A program made the translations under genes and the position numbers. The notes under the pieces are model-generated. The model saw nothing but the letters and a program-made list of their open reading frames with translations, had not been told where the DNA came from and did not search any database. From an uncultured Lachnospiraceae bacterium (GTDB lineage: Bacteria; Bacillota; Clostridia; Lachnospirales; Lachnospiraceae), in assembly GCA_910585005.1 (NCBI GenBank), contig CAJUCN010000008.1:72611-136610 (forward strand): DNA of 64,000 nt. Reading direction: 5' to 3'. Positions 1 to 8,883 of the stretch are shown piece by piece. Position 1 is the stretch's first letter, and each line of letters starts with the position of its first letter.

Positions 1-1
1 A

Positions 2-310
2 TTGATTGACGGAGCGGGATATTTTTATATTTTTTGGAAAATTGTATTCCCGCTTTTGAAACCGGCGTGTACCACTTTGCTGATCTTAAATGGGATAGGA
101 TTGTATAATGATTTTTATATCCCCAATTTGTACCTGAATAAAGAAGTGCAGACCTTTACGGTGGCCTTGTATAAGTTTTTTGGTTCGATGTCAACGCCCT
201 TTGAGATCGTGGCGGCAGCAATTTTAATAGGGATCGTTCCTATTGGCATTGTATTTTTATGTCTCCAAAAATATATTTATTACAGCCTGGCAGGGGCAGT
301 GAAATCATGA
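2..310 (+). CDS. Carbohydrate ABC transporter permease, MalG type (C-terminal part, cut by window edge)
   Basis: This is the C-terminal ~100 residues of an inner-membrane permease of a sugar ABC importer. The opening DGAG...IFPLLKP pattern is the EAA-loop signature through which such permeases contact their ATPase, and two hydrophobic segments follow. The 5' end lies outside the window, so the apparent TTG at base 2 is not the true start. The stop overlaps the start of the next gene (ATGATGA), which implies translational coupling. The locus also carries a DUF624 protein, a glycyl radical enzyme and a sugar epimerase, so the transported substrate is probably a sugar or sugar derivative (inference). 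Confidence 0.85.
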   Translation: MIDGAGYFYIFWKIVFPLLKPACTTLLILNGIGLYNDFYIPNLYLNKEVQTFTVALYKFFGSMSTPFEIVAAAILIGIVPIGIVFLCLQKYIYYSLAGAVKS

Positions 311-900
311 TGACGGAGACGAAATGGTTGAAAGTTTTATCTATGATCCATTTGGTGGCTGTTTTGAGTATATGCTTTTTTTGCGTTTGTCTGTTTTCTC
401 TGACGATTCTGCTTCCGCCTGCACTGTGCGCCGTATTTGCGGTGGGGAAAGAATTGATTGAAAACAAATATAATGTATATGACGGGCTTTTTAAAAAATT
501 TTGGAAACAGATGCTGGCTCTGAAAAATAGCCTGCGGTTCCTTCCGCTATGGCTGCTTTCGGCCTTGCAGGTTGTAGGAATTTGGGCTTCGCAAAATATG
601 GGACTTTTTGTCCTTCAAGTGATATTATTGGTATGTGGAGCTTTTTTACTTACTTACCTGTTATACTCCTGTGCGTATGTTGTCTTTTTGGACGAGAAGG
701 TGCGCTGTGAAGAGGTATTTGTAAGGATGTTCAGCAGGGTCGGGATTTTAGTCAGTCTCTTTTGTTTGATGGTGCTGGCGATGGTCTTCTTTCAGCCCCG
801 GTTTTTACCTGTCTTGTTTTTGGGAGGGAGTTTTCCTTTGCTTGTCATAGAGGCGGCTATTTATGTGACGGTGAAAGAACCGGAGAGTAGGAAGGAATGA
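307..900 (+). CDS. DUF624 (YesL-like) membrane protein
   Basis: The 197-residue protein has about five hydrophobic segments (near residues 5-40, 80-130 and 150-190). Length, TM layout and position directly after a MalG-type permease match the DUF624/YesL family, which commonly sits in sugar ABC transporter loci; its biochemical role is not established. I prefer the ATG at 307, which overlaps the permease stop, over an upstream in-frame ATG at 259 lying inside the permease gene. It is likely cotranscribed with the permease and the glycyl radical genes that follow. Confidence 0.78.
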   Translation: MMTETKWLKVLSMIHLVAVLSICFFCVCLFSLTILLPPALCAVFAVGKELIENKYNVYDGLFKKFWKQMLALKNSLRFLPLWLLSALQVVGIWASQNMGLFVLQVILLVCGAFLLTYLLYSCAYVVFLDEKVRCEEVFVRMFSRVGILVSLFCLMVLAMVFFQPRFLPVLFLGGSFPLLVIEAAIYVTVKEPESRKE

Positions 901-930
901 TAAAGAGATAGCAGGAGGTTGAGTTCTCAG

Positions 931-1809
931 ATGGATGGGATGATCATGGAAATACAGCGGTTCTGTCTACAGGATGGACCGGGCATCCGGACTACGGTGT
1001 TTTTGAAAGGATGCAATATGAAATGTAAATGGTGCCATAACCCGGAAAGTATGGAAATGGCTCCGGTATTGATGTACCGGGATGAGGCCTGCATAGGCTG
1101 CGGAGGATGTGCCCGCATTTGCCCGAATGGGGTACATCAGGTAAGTGGCAGCGTACATAAAGTTGACCGGAGCAAATGCACAGGCTGTGGCGTCTGCATA
1201 GGGAGCTGCCCGGTGGAAGCTCTGTCGATGAACGGTTTAAGGGTAAGCGCCGGCCAGGTAATGGAGGAGATCTGTAAGGATGAAAAATATTATGAAAGTT
1301 CCGGCGGCGGTGTGACTTTTTCCGGTGGTGAGGCTACTTTGCAGCCAGAATTTTTGAAGGAGCTTTTAGCGCTGTGCAAAGAAAGAGGGTATCATACTGC
1401 AGTGGAGACCAACGGGCTGCTTTCCCCTGACTTGTTAACGGACTTACTTGTGCTGGTGGATCTGTTTCTTTTGGATTATAAGGTTACCGGGCAGGAACAT
1501 GCCATGTGGACAGGGGTACCGGGAGAGCCAGTCCTGCAGAGCCTTGAGAAAATGCAAGAGGCTGGAGGCAAAGTAATCCTGCGTTGTCCCATCATACCCG
1601 GAATCAATGATACAAAGGTGCATTTTGCTGCAATCAGGGATCTAAAAAAGAACTACTCCTGCATAGATCATGTGGAAGTCATGGCTTATCATGATATTGG
1701 CAAAGGAAAATGGAAAGAATGCGGGAAAATATATGAGCTTGGACATATACAAACGGTACTGCCGGAACAAAAAAGAGTTTGGGAAGAGGAAATAAATAAG
1801 GAGGAATAA
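931..1809 (+). CDS. Glycyl-radical enzyme activating protein (radical SAM)
   Basis: This 292-residue radical-SAM activase uses SAM and a 4Fe-4S cluster to place the glycyl radical on its partner enzyme. The radical-SAM cysteines are C28, C32 and C35 (CNMKCKWC). Two ferredoxin-like 4Fe-4S sites follow at C54/57/60/64 and C83/86/89/93, an arrangement typical of activases for non-PFL glycyl radical enzymes and absent from PflA itself. The start is ATG 931 behind AGGAGG at 913-918; an in-frame TTG at 919 abuts that site and is too close. The gene ends 2 bases before the glycyl radical enzyme, its obvious substrate. Confidence 0.95.
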   Translation: MDGMIMEIQRFCLQDGPGIRTTVFLKGCNMKCKWCHNPESMEMAPVLMYRDEACIGCGGCARICPNGVHQVSGSVHKVDRSKCTGCGVCIGSCPVEALSMNGLRVSAGQVMEEICKDEKYYESSGGGVTFSGGEATLQPEFLKELLALCKERGYHTAVETNGLLSPDLLTDLLVLVDLFLLDYKVTGQEHAMWTGVPGEPVLQSLEKMQEAGGKVILRCPIIPGINDTKVHFAAIRDLKKNYSCIDHVEVMAYHDIGKGKWKECGKIYELGHIQTVLPEQKRVWEEEINKEE

Positions 1810-1811
1810 AA

Positions 1812-4040
1812 ATGCTGCGGCCAAAAAGAAATAAGATAAAAGAGGCAACGGAATTTACAGATCTTTATAACCAGTATTCATACGATAAAAATATAAGGGA
1901 AGCAATGTGCGTGGACTATCAGCTTAAGCATATCCTGCTTCCGCTTGAAGAAGATGACATGCTGGCCGGAAAAATGGAACATGGATACATAGGGTTTTCT
2001 TCGCAGTATGGAGGCATTTACACCTATTATTATAATGAAATACCATACATGACGGCGCTGGAAGAGTGTAGGGGCCAACTTTCGGAAGAGGAACAAATGA
2101 AAGCGGAATTTGCCGCAGAATTTTGGAAACTGGAAAATACGGCCAAAAAACATGCAGATGCGTTTATAAGCCGGTATGGTTTTGAACCGCCTCATAGCTA
2201 TAAAAATTATGGGTTTTATAATTGTGACAGCCGGGTAGCGGGCACCAATCTGGATTTTCATCTTTTGATGGAAAAGGGACTTTGCGGAATGGAGCAGGAA
2301 ATTGCAAAAGGGATAGAGCAAAACGGCGACAGTACCTTTTACCAGGCTCTGAACATGTGGATCCGGTCGCTTAAGGATGTCTGTGAGACTTATGCAGGGC
2401 AGGCCAGGGAACTTTCAAAAACGGCTGGGGAAGAGGGGAGGAGAAGTTATTTCTCTAAGCTGGCAGGAGCGCTTACCAATCTTACAGTCAGGCCCCCTGA
2501 AACCTTTTTGGAGGGAATACAGCTTATGTGGATCTATTCTGTTAGCTGTGACCTGATGAATTACGGAAGGATGGACGATTATCTTGCCCCCCTTTATATG
2601 GCGGATCAGCAGGCGGAAAGGATCACGGAGGAAGAAACCATCGCCATTATTTTAGGGTTATATAAACATTTTAAAGAGATCGATAAGGTTCATGACTGCC
2701 GTGTGATCCTTGGAGGAGTCGGAAGAAAATACCCGGATGAGGCGGATCGGCTGGCAATCCTGTTTATGGAGGCATCCAGGCGTTTTAAGGATACGGTTCC
2801 CCAGTTGACCCTCCGGTATTATAAAGGGATGTCCAAAGAAGTATTTAGAAAGGCGATGGAGGTCAATGCCGAGGGTTGTACTTTTCCCATCATTTATTCG
2901 GATGAGACGAATGTGCCGGCGGTGGAAAAACTTTATGGGGTTACCAGGCAGGAGGCGGAGCAGTATGTTCCCTTCGGGTGCGGCGAGTATGTGTTGATCG
3001 GGTATAGCCTTGGGACGCCTAATAATGGTGTGAATTTGTTAAAAGCCCTGGAAATTACACTGCACAATGGAAAGGACTGTTTCCACAATGTGGTTTGTGG
3101 GAAACAGACAGGGGAGGCGGATTCGCTGGTTACATTTGAGCAGCTTTGGGATGCCTTCTGCCAGCAGTTAAAAGAACCGGTACGTCAGTTGGCGGTGCAT
3201 AAGATGTTGAATTACCAGGTAGCAGGGGCAGCGGCGCCTTATCTGCACCAGAGCCTTTTGATGCATGACTGTATTGAAAAAGGACTGCCTCTTTTGGAAG
3301 GCGGCGTCCGCTATTTAAATGCGGCCAGTGAAATCTTCGGGCTGATCAGTTGTGCGGACAGTCTTACTGCAATTAAGAAGTATGTCTATGAGGAAAAGCG
3401 GTTTACGCTGCCGGAACTTGTGGATATTTTGGATCATAACTATGAAGGCAGGGAAGATGTTAGGAAGCTTTTGCTTGCGGCTCCTAAGTATGGGAATGAT
3501 GATAAGACGGCGGATGAGATGGCGGTACAGGTTTTTCGTCTGATTGCCGATATGACGTTGGAGGCAGGGAAGGAAGCTGGGCTTAACAGGTATGCCATAG
3601 TCAGCGTTAATAATTCCATGAGCGCGGAGTGGGGCGGATATTGTCTGGCATCCGCTTGTGGCAGACGCCGGGGAGAAGCTATGTCTAATGGAAATGCGCC
3701 GTCTATCGGAGCGGACAAAAAAGGCATAACGGCGCTACTAAATTCCATGGCTAAATTTGACAATGATAAGCATGTGGGAGTGATTAATAACATTCGCTTT
3801 ACCAAGGAAATGTTTACGGAAAATATGGATAAAATTACTTTGCTGCTACAGGCTTTTTATGAAAACGGCGGTGTCCAGAACAATATTACCGTGGTAGGCC
3901 GGGAAGATTTGGAAAGGGCGATGGAAGAACCGGAAAATTACCAAAACCTGCTGGTGCGTATTGGAGGGTTCAGCGCCAGATTTGTGACTCTGAGCCCTGT
4001 GGTGCAAAGAGAGATTATAGCCCGCACCACATACCAATAA
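1812..4040 (+). CDS. Glycyl radical enzyme (pyruvate formate-lyase superfamily), substrate unassigned
   Basis: This 742-residue glycyl radical enzyme is somewhat shorter than most eliminase-type members (about 790-850). The C-terminal radical site is RIGGFSA, with the predicted radical on G719. The thiyl cysteine is C390 in FGCGEYV, followed by E392 in the C-x-E arrangement seen in dehydratase/lyase members. PFL's adjacent Cys-Cys pair is absent, so it is not pyruvate formate-lyase. I cannot match GCGEYV to choline lyase, glycerol or propanediol dehydratase, hydroxyproline dehydratase, isethionate lyase or the decarboxylases from memory. It follows its activase within a sugar transport locus and precedes a sugar 2-epimerase, so a carbohydrate-derived substrate is a reasonable inference. 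The ATG follows GGAGG at 1799-1803. Confidence 0.95.
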   Translation: MLRPKRNKIKEATEFTDLYNQYSYDKNIREAMCVDYQLKHILLPLEEDDMLAGKMEHGYIGFSSQYGGIYTYYYNEIPYMTALEECRGQLSEEEQMKAEFAAEFWKLENTAKKHADAFISRYGFEPPHSYKNYGFYNCDSRVAGTNLDFHLLMEKGLCGMEQEIAKGIEQNGDSTFYQALNMWIRSLKDVCETYAGQARELSKTAGEEGRRSYFSKLAGALTNLTVRPPETFLEGIQLMWIYSVSCDLMNYGRMDDYLAPLYMADQQAERITEEETIAIILGLYKHFKEIDKVHDCRVILGGVGRKYPDEADRLAILFMEASRRFKDTVPQLTLRYYKGMSKEVFRKAMEVNAEGCTFPIIYSDETNVPAVEKLYGVTRQEAEQYVPFGCGEYVLIGYSLGTPNNGVNLLKALEITLHNGKDCFHNVVCGKQTGEADSLVTFEQLWDAFCQQLKEPVRQLAVHKMLNYQVAGAAAPYLHQSLLMHDCIEKGLPLLEGGVRYLNAASEIFGLISCADSLTAIKKYVYEEKRFTLPELVDILDHNYEGREDVRKLLLAAPKYGNDDKTADEMAVQVFRLIADMTLEAGKEAGLNRYAIVSVNNSMSAEWGGYCLASACGRRRGEAMSNGNAPSIGADKKGITALLNSMAKFDNDKHVGVINNIRFTKEMFTENMDKITLLLQAFYENGGVQNNITVVGREDLERAMEEPENYQNLLVRIGGFSARFVTLSPVVQREIIARTTYQ

Positions 4041-4053
4041 TCTGCCCAAACTT

Positions 4054-4899
4054 TTAAGTGTGGGACTGGTAACGCTCCAGGAATTTTTTGGGGGAACATT
4101 CAAATTGTTTTTGAAAGACCCGGTAAAAATGGCTGAGATTATTAAACCCACACTCATGGCAGATGGTAATAATCTCCATGTCTGTTTCTAAAAGCAGTTT
4201 TATGGCAAGGTTCATGCGCTTGGTATTGATGAATTCCGTTGGAGTTAAATTCAGATACTTACGGAATTCCCGGTTTAAATGCTCTTGTGACATATTTGCC
4301 AGGCGCAGCAGGCAGGGAAGGCCCTCTATAAAATGCTCCGGCCGGTCCATGGCAAGGAGAAGCTGGGAGAGCCAGGAAGGCATCAAAGTATTTTTCCCGG
4401 AGATATCTGGCTCGGCAAGAAAGCGATAGAGAAAAAAAGGAAGTAGGGAAGAGAAATATCTTCGCCGCAAAGATCCCGCTTCCTTTTTTTCAAAATGGAG
4501 CAGTTTCCGCTTAATGTCTGTAAAGTTATATCCATCTAAGAGGATGTGGGGAGATAACTCCGGTTCATCAAAATAGCGCTCAGGGCAGTCGGTGAGCGCC
4601 TTGGCAGCCTGGAATAAGCTGATAGGGAAACCTATGTTGATCAGCTCAAAGTCATATTGGTTGAAAAAGTCATATTTATGAACATCTTTAGGGCGGATCA
4701 GTACAAAAGATCCCTCTGAGAGCAATTGGGTACTGCCATTGATGCAATGAATGGCCATGCCCTTTGAGACCAAAAAAAGCTCATAAAAGGTGTGGGTATG
4801 GAGCTGATAGGTTTCCGTTACGCTAAACTGATGAAGGAAACCGCCGCCGCTTGCCATTTCCGGCTCTGAGAGAAAAAGTTTTATAGGTTGGGTTGTCAT
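4054..4899 (-). CDS. AraC-family transcriptional regulator of the sugar / glycyl radical locus
   Basis: This 281-residue protein has an N-terminal cupin-like sensing domain (about residues 15-100) and a C-terminal double helix-turn-helix of AraC type (last ~95 residues, ending ICHECGF...SHFYRVFQKQF...SPKKF). The gene converges on the glycyl radical enzyme gene with 13 bases between stops and diverges from the epimerase gene. I choose ATG at 4899, preceded by AGGAG nine bases upstream, over an in-frame TTG at 4935 with no visible ribosome binding site. It probably senses a sugar ligand and controls the neighbouring genes (inference from position). Confidence 0.92.
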   Translation of the reverse strand: MTTQPIKLFLSEPEMASGGGFLHQFSVTETYQLHTHTFYELFLVSKGMAIHCINGSTQLLSEGSFVLIRPKDVHKYDFFNQYDFELINIGFPISLFQAAKALTDCPERYFDEPELSPHILLDGYNFTDIKRKLLHFEKKEAGSLRRRYFSSLLPFFLYRFLAEPDISGKNTLMPSWLSQLLLAMDRPEHFIEGLPCLLRLANMSQEHLNREFRKYLNLTPTEFINTKRMNLAIKLLLETDMEIITICHECGFNNLSHFYRVFQKQFECSPKKFLERYQSHT

Positions 4900-5011
4900 T
4901 ATGCCATGCTCCTGAGTTTTATAATATAGTTCCAAGACTTTAAAGAATTATAACATTGCTTAAATTTTAAAGCAAAGAAAATACAAAATATAACAAGAAA
5001 AGAGGTTAAAA

Positions 5012-6211
5012 ATGTTTATGGTAAGCCAAATGGAAGAATTGACAAAGGAGGTTTCCTGTCATTTAAAGGAAGTGATTATCCCCTTTTGGGAAAAGTTAAA
5101 GGATGAAAAATTGGGAGGATACTACGGTTTTATGGACCGGGATCTTCAGGTGGATCAAAAAGCGGTAAAAGGGTGCATCTTAAATAGCCGGATCTTGTGG
5201 TTTTTTTCCAATGCATATACGCTTTTGGGGGAAGAAAGTCTGAAAAGTTATGCATCTCATGCGTACCAATTCTTAAAGCAGGCTTTTTGGGATCAGACAA
5301 ATGGCGGGGTGTATTGGGCCGTAGACTACAGTGGCCAGCCGGTGGATGAGACAAAGCACACTTATAATATAGCGTTTGCCATCTATGGGTTATCATCTTA
5401 TTATGAGGCGTCAAAGGATCAGGAAGCGCTTGCTCTTGCAAAGAATCTGTTCCATACGGTAGAGACAAGGTGTAAAGATGATTTTGGCTACCGGGAAGCC
5501 TTTGACATGCAGTTCCGGGAGGTCGGTAATGAGAAACTTTCAGAGAACGGGATCTTGGCAAAGAAGACGATGAACACCTTGCTCCATGTTTTTGAGGCAT
5601 ATACAGAGTTATACAGGGTTTCAGGGGAAAAAGAAGTAAAGGACCGGATTATGTGGATCCTGGATCTTTTTGCCCGGAAGGTTTATAACCCGTCAAAGCA
5701 CAGGCTTGAGGTGTTCTTTGACGGTGAAATGAATACCCTGATGGATCTGCATTCCCTGGGACATGATATCGAAGCGGCCTGGCTGATCAGAAGGGGCGTT
5801 GAAGTGATAGGCGGGGAAGGTTACAGGGAAAAAATGTATCCCATCACCAAAGACCTCGTGCAGGAAGTATACAGGCATTTGTCGGAAGGCGGCGGACTGG
5901 GCGAAGAAGTGGAGGACAATGGAACAAAGAGAAATTATGTATGGTGGGTGCAGGCAGAAACGGTAGTCGGTTTTTGGGATGGATGGGAAATGGATGACCG
6001 GAAAGCGGAGTATTGGGATGCGGCATACCAGACATGGAAATTTATCTTGAACAAAATTTGGGATAGAAGAGAAGGAGGGGAATGGCATTCGGAAGTATGG
6101 CAGGATGGCTCCCCGATAGGAAAGCCGGAGGTTGAACCGTGGAAATGTCCATACCACAACGGCCGGATGTGCTTTGAACTGATGAAAAGAAGCAGGAAAC
6201 TGCTGGATTAG
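5012..6211 (+). CDS. N-acylglucosamine 2-epimerase / cellobiose 2-epimerase family protein
   Basis: This 399-residue protein belongs to the (alpha/alpha)6-barrel AGE superfamily. Segments such as MNTLLHVFEAYTELY (about residue 190) and the GHDIEAAWL stretch near residue 250 resemble cellobiose 2-epimerases, where histidines in these positions act in C2 epimerisation. It is predicted to be cytoplasmic and soluble. The ATG at 5012 follows AGAGG. The gene is divergent from the AraC regulator and transcribed in the same direction as the glycyl radical genes. Cellobiose epimerase is the best family match; the true substrate (a disaccharide or an N-acyl sugar) is open. Confidence 0.85.
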   Translation: MFMVSQMEELTKEVSCHLKEVIIPFWEKLKDEKLGGYYGFMDRDLQVDQKAVKGCILNSRILWFFSNAYTLLGEESLKSYASHAYQFLKQAFWDQTNGGVYWAVDYSGQPVDETKHTYNIAFAIYGLSSYYEASKDQEALALAKNLFHTVETRCKDDFGYREAFDMQFREVGNEKLSENGILAKKTMNTLLHVFEAYTELYRVSGEKEVKDRIMWILDLFARKVYNPSKHRLEVFFDGEMNTLMDLHSLGHDIEAAWLIRRGVEVIGGEGYREKMYPITKDLVQEVYRHLSEGGGLGEEVEDNGTKRNYVWWVQAETVVGFWDGWEMDDRKAEYWDAAYQTWKFILNKIWDRREGGEWHSEVWQDGSPIGKPEVEPWKCPYHNGRMCFELMKRSRKLLD

Positions 6212-6217
6212 AACGGG

Positions 6218-6253
6218 TCCCGCAGCATCATTTATGACGGATGCTGCGGGATT
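6218..6253 (+). terminator. Candidate terminator after the epimerase gene
   Basis: A perfect 12-bp inverted repeat (6218-6229 with 6240-6251, stem TCCCGCAGCATC) with a 10-base loop starts 6 bases after the epimerase stop. The T-tract after it is weak (TTAAT), so termination may be inefficient. Confidence 0.6.
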
Positions 6254-6336
6254 AATCTGTGAAAGGGAGTAGATTTTAAGAAAGCTTTGGTATAAAATAG
6301 GTAAAGTGAAAGTCATATGTGAAAAGGATTAGACAG

Positions 6337-7692
6337 ATGAAACTATTACATCGTATGCAAAATGGCCTTACCTATGTGCGGATCATTGCCATGGGCTACT
6401 TGCTGGTCATTGTAGTTGGGACAACGCTTTTGATGCTGCCGGCATCAACAACGGCAGGGGAAAAAACGGATTTTTTGACAGCGTTGTTTACGGCTACAAG
6501 CGCGACCTGCGTTACCGGCCTGGTAGTGGCAGATACTGCATCCCATTGGACAGTCTTTGGGCAGTTGGTGATCTTATTCATGATACAGGTTGGTGGTCTT
6601 GGTTTTATGACTATGGGTGTTGTGATGGCGCTGATGCTCCGGAAGAGAATTACCCTCCGAATGAGGGGGATCTTACAGGAAAGCATGAACTACATGCAGA
6701 TGGGGGGGATCATTCGCCTGGTCAAAATGGTTTATAAAGGGACATTTTTGATCGAACTGACTGGTGCAGTTCTTTTGGCAATCCGGTTTATCCCTGTTTT
6801 TGGTGTGGCAAAAGGAATTTATTTTGGAATTTTTCATTCCATTTCCGGTTTTTGCAACGCCGGGTTTGACCTTATGGGAACATACTCCGGGGAGTATTCC
6901 TCTTTTGTGGAATTTCATGGAGATGTGCTGATCAATCTGGTGCTGATGGCGCTTGTGGTAGTTGGCGGCATTGGATTCTTTGTCTGGAGTGATTTAAAGA
7001 AAAACGGCATCCACTGGAAGAGATATATGCTGCACACCAAGATCACATTGTTTTCCACGGCAATACTTCTTATAGGCGGAACAATACTTTTTTGGATTTT
7101 TGAGAGGGGAAACCTGCTTGCCGGCATGGGTGTCAAAGATCAATTTCTGGCAGCAGCGTTTAGTTCCGTGACAGCAAGGACGGCTGGATTTAATACGATA
7201 GATACCGGAGGGCTGAGCAATGCTTCCAAAATGCTTACCTCCCTTTTCATGTTTATCGGGGGAAGCCCTGGGTCCACAGCGGGGGGGATCAAGACGGTTA
7301 CGGCGGCGGTGCTCCTTGTGTATGTCTGGTCAAATCTCCGTGACAGTAAAGGGGTAAACATATTTAAACGAAGGCTTGATGATGACACCATCCGCAAAGC
7401 AAGTAACGTGGTGGTGATCAGTTTGGTGATGGCGGTAGCGGCAGTCATTTTTATCTGCTATATCCAGCCGGCTTTACCGGTGGAGGATGTAATCTTTGAG
7501 GTGCTTTCGGCAATCGGGACCGTGGGAATGAGTACGGGAATCACAAGGGAACTTTCTCTTGCATCCAGGATTGTAATGATCTTGCTTATGTACTGCGGAA
7601 GATTAGGGAGCATGTCCTTTGCCCTTTCCTTTACGGAGAGAAAGAAGGTTGCCCCGGTGCAGCTCCCCAGGGAAAAAATTATGATAGGGTGA
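6337..7692 (+). CDS. ktrB: Potassium uptake membrane subunit, TrkH/KtrB family
   Basis: This polytopic membrane protein (451 residues from ATG 6337) is the K+ (or Na+/K+) translocating subunit of a Ktr/Trk system. It carries repeated pore-loop motifs, for example ATSATCVTGL near residue 52 and TARTAGFNT near residue 290, which form the selectivity filter, and about eight to ten hydrophobic helices. ATG 6337 has AAAAGGA 8 bases upstream; the in-frame GTG at 6319 lacks a good site but would add six residues. The regulatory RCK subunit follows 12 bases downstream, giving a standard ktrBA pair. Confidence 0.93.
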   Translation: MKLLHRMQNGLTYVRIIAMGYLLVIVVGTTLLMLPASTTAGEKTDFLTALFTATSATCVTGLVVADTASHWTVFGQLVILFMIQVGGLGFMTMGVVMALMLRKRITLRMRGILQESMNYMQMGGIIRLVKMVYKGTFLIELTGAVLLAIRFIPVFGVAKGIYFGIFHSISGFCNAGFDLMGTYSGEYSSFVEFHGDVLINLVLMALVVVGGIGFFVWSDLKKNGIHWKRYMLHTKITLFSTAILLIGGTILFWIFERGNLLAGMGVKDQFLAAAFSSVTARTAGFNTIDTGGLSNASKMLTSLFMFIGGSPGSTAGGIKTVTAAVLLVYVWSNLRDSKGVNIFKRRLDDDTIRKASNVVVISLVMAVAAVIFICYIQPALPVEDVIFEVLSAIGTVGMSTGITRELSLASRIVMILLMYCGRLGSMSFALSFTERKKVAPVQLPREKIMIG

Positions 7693-7704
7693 TGGAGGTA
7701 AGAT

Positions 7705-8382
7705 ATGAAATCAATATTGATCATTGGACTTGGAAGGTTTGGGCAGCATCTTTGCAGGAAAATGGCGGAATTGAAAAATGAGGTCATGGTGGTAGACACC
7801 AAGGCGGAGGTTGTGGAGGCAATGATGCCGCTGGTGACAAACGCCCAGATTGGCGATTGTACCAATGTGGAAGTGCTAAAGAGTATGGGGGTCAGGAATT
7901 TTGATCTGTGTTTTGTCTGCATTGGAACGAATTTCCAGAGCAGTTTAGAGATTACTTCCCTGTTGAAGGAACAGGGGGCGAAGTATGTAGTCAGTAAGGC
8001 AACCAGGGACATCCAGGCCAAATTCCTTTTGCGTAATGGGGCGGACGAGGTCATTTACCCGGATCGTGATATTGCCGAAAAGGTAGCAGTACGTTTCAGC
8101 GCCAACCATGTATTTGATTACATTGAGATTAATGATGAGTATTCTATCTTTGAAATTCCGGTAGCCGCCGAGTGGGCGGGAAGGACTATCAGGGATGTGA
8201 ATTTCCGTGCAAAATACAAAGTGAGCATTATGGGGGTAAAAAAGGGGGAGGATACCCGCTTTTTGCCTATGGCGGATCACATTTTTGAGGAAAAGGAGCA
8301 TTTGATGGTGATTGGGCGGATTGAAGATGTGGAACGTCTTTTGAGGAAATTTGAACATGAAAAGGGCAAAAGAAACCATTGA
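7705..8382 (+). CDS. ktrA: Potassium uptake regulatory subunit, TrkA/KtrA (RCK domains)
   Basis: This 225-residue cytoplasmic protein has an N-terminal RCK-N Rossmann domain (nucleotide-binding GLGRFGQHL at residues 7-15) and a C-terminal RCK-C domain from about residue 140. Octamers of this family gate the KtrB channel in response to nucleotides. ATG 7705 follows GGAGG. The 3' end overlaps the next gene by 26 bases in another frame. Confidence 0.94.
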   Translation: MKSILIIGLGRFGQHLCRKMAELKNEVMVVDTKAEVVEAMMPLVTNAQIGDCTNVEVLKSMGVRNFDLCFVCIGTNFQSSLEITSLLKEQGAKYVVSKATRDIQAKFLLRNGADEVIYPDRDIAEKVAVRFSANHVFDYIEINDEYSIFEIPVAAEWAGRTIRDVNFRAKYKVSIMGVKKGEDTRFLPMADHIFEEKEHLMVIGRIEDVERLLRKFEHEKGKRNH

Positions 8383-8851
8383 CAGAGTAAAAAAAGATAT
8401 TCGGCAGTACTGGATGGCAGGTGTGGTATTTATTGTTTATTATCTGATCGTACGGGCCATCTTTGATGCATTTTGCCCGTTTTTAGTAGTTACCGGATTT
8501 CCCTGTGCAGGCTGCGGGCTTACCCGGGCGGGACTGCATCTTTTGCGGGGAGATATTTCCAGGGCGGCAGCGCTCAACCCCTCTATCTTTTTGGTTGCCC
8601 TGTTTTTTCTCTACTGTGGGTATTTCCGGTATTTGAAGGGTACAAAAGTGAGGGGATTTTCTCTTGCGTTAGGAGCGCTTACAGCGGTGACAATTGTGAT
8701 TTATCTTTACCGGATGTACCTGTATTTTCCGGATAGGGCGCCTTATGTATACCATAAGAAAAATTTATTGTCAGAGATAGCGCCATGGTATCGGCAGGCA
8801 GTGGATCCTGTTTTAAAATACTTTCCCTTTAACCGGGGGGAACCTAAGTAA
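8357..8851 (+). CDS. DUF2752 small membrane protein
   Basis: The 164-residue membrane protein has about three hydrophobic segments and the DUF2752 hallmark FPCAGCGLTRA (C50 and C53) after the first helix. The family's function is unknown; the CxxCGxTR motif could bind a metal or be redox-active (inference). ATG 8357 lies 9 bases after GAGGA at 8343-8347; an in-frame TTG at 8351 is less likely. The start lies inside ktrA, suggesting translational coupling to the potassium operon. No peptidase or secretion partner is visible nearby. Confidence 0.8.
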   Translation: MKRAKETIDRVKKDIRQYWMAGVVFIVYYLIVRAIFDAFCPFLVVTGFPCAGCGLTRAGLHLLRGDISRAAALNPSIFLVALFFLYCGYFRYLKGTKVRGFSLALGALTAVTIVIYLYRMYLYFPDRAPYVYHKKNLLSEIAPWYRQAVDPVLKYFPFNRGEPK

Positions 8852-8883
8852 CAAACAATACGCTTACCCGGCGAAACGGATAC

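Noticed and set aside
1812..4040. Pyruvate formate-lyase proper
   Set aside because: The adjacent Cys-Cys active-site pair is missing and the activase has two extra ferredoxin clusters.
5130..5600. 156-residue antisense frame within the epimerase gene
   Set aside because: Shadow of a well-supported coding gene, without ribosome binding site or recognisable motifs.
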